This document shows positions 6,188-6,333 of a stretch of DNA of 6,333 nucleotides, one piece after another; the stretch's first letter is position 1, and each line of letters begins with the position of its first letter. A model generated the notes under the pieces. It searched no databases. It saw nothing but the letters and a program-made list of their open reading frames with translations, and was not told where the DNA came from. The stretch is taken from the NCBI GenBank assembly GCA_037444725.1, contig JBBILW010000029.1:1-6333 (forward strand), given 5' to 3'. The DNA is from CAIKKG01 sp037444725 (GTDB lineage Bacteria > Patescibacteriota > Minisyncoccia > UBA6257 > GWB1-50-10). A program made the translations under genes and the position numbers.

Positions 6188-6333
6188 ATGAAAACAGTAA
6201 TAGTATATTCAACTCCGTCGTGCGTTTATTGCAAAATGGCTAAGACCTATTTCGACCAGAAAAGTGTGAAATATGTCGAAAAGGACGTAATGGCCGATGA
6301 AGTGGCGCGCACGGAAATGATTCAAAAGACCGG
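6188..6333 (+). CDS. Glutaredoxin/NrdH-like thiol-disulfide protein (3' truncated)
   Basis: Forty-eight whole codons are visible before the right edge. The start MKTVIVYSTPSCVYCKM gives beta-strand 1 followed by the dithiol active site Cys12-Val-Tyr-Cys15 at the head of helix 1, as in glutaredoxins and NrdH/YruB-like redoxins. A second strand (VKYVEKDVM) and the start of helix 2 (DEVARTEMIQKT) follow. The family's cis-Pro (usually TVPxxx) and GG motif lie beyond the edge. Complete members are usually about 75-85 residues, so slightly more than half is seen. It is a cytoplasmic disulfide reductant whose partner cannot be told from this window. No Shine-Dalgarno precedes the ATG, and a promoter sits directly upstream. 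The intact first half gives high confidence in the fold but not in the subfamily. Confidence 0.9.
   Translation, partial: MKTVIVYSTPSCVYCKMAKTYFDQKSVKYVEKDVMADEVARTEMIQKT

Overview
The window reads as chromosomal sequence from an uncultivated, small-genome bacterium, most likely a member of Candidatus Patescibacteria/CPR (a Parcubacteria-like lineage). This placement is an inference by eye. It rests on moderate GC content, tightly packed genes, absent or weak Shine-Dalgarno sequences before the visible starts, extended -10 type promoters, an RND efflux pair with no TolC-type outer-membrane gene beside it, and the style of the small cytochrome b5-like and glutaredoxin proteins. TGA is used as a stop at 645-647, so the code is standard code 11 and not the TGA=Gly code of Gracilibacteria.

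Layout: (1) Positions 1-647 hold the 3' part of a ferric-reductase/NADPH-oxidase-like flavoprotein, covering its FAD- and NAD(P)H-binding half. It is cut by the left edge. (2) Positions 644-1093 hold a small membrane-anchored cytochrome b5-like protein whose ATG overlaps the preceding stop (ATGA). (3) Positions 1094-1159 are a 66-bp intergenic region with a perfect 7-bp inverted repeat followed by an extended -10 promoter. (4) Positions 1160-2731 encode a membrane fusion (periplasmic adaptor type) protein. (5) Positions 2734-6156 encode a large RND-family efflux permease that starts two bases after the adaptor stop. (6) A short promoter region overlaps the permease stop. (7) Positions 6188-6333 hold the start of a glutaredoxin with a CVYC active site, cut by the right edge.

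How the genes work together: the first two genes look like one electron-transfer unit. The flavoprotein would take electrons from NAD(P)H, and its N-terminal heme-bearing membrane part (expected upstream, not visible) would pass them across the membrane to the tethered b5-type heme. The next two genes form an adaptor/permease efflux operon driven by the proton gradient. The permease keeps the Asp-Asp and Lys proton-relay residues but has two extra hydrophobic helices in its centre. The adaptor carries a beta-rich domain inserted into the hairpin that would normally meet TolC. With no outer-membrane partner visible, this suggests a two-part pump adapted to a cell without a classical outer membrane. 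The glutaredoxin appears to be a separate unit with its own promoter, possibly transcribed as a leaderless mRNA.

There is no RNA gene, mobile element, CRISPR array or convincing factor-independent terminator in the window. No stretch longer than 300 bases lacks a gene.
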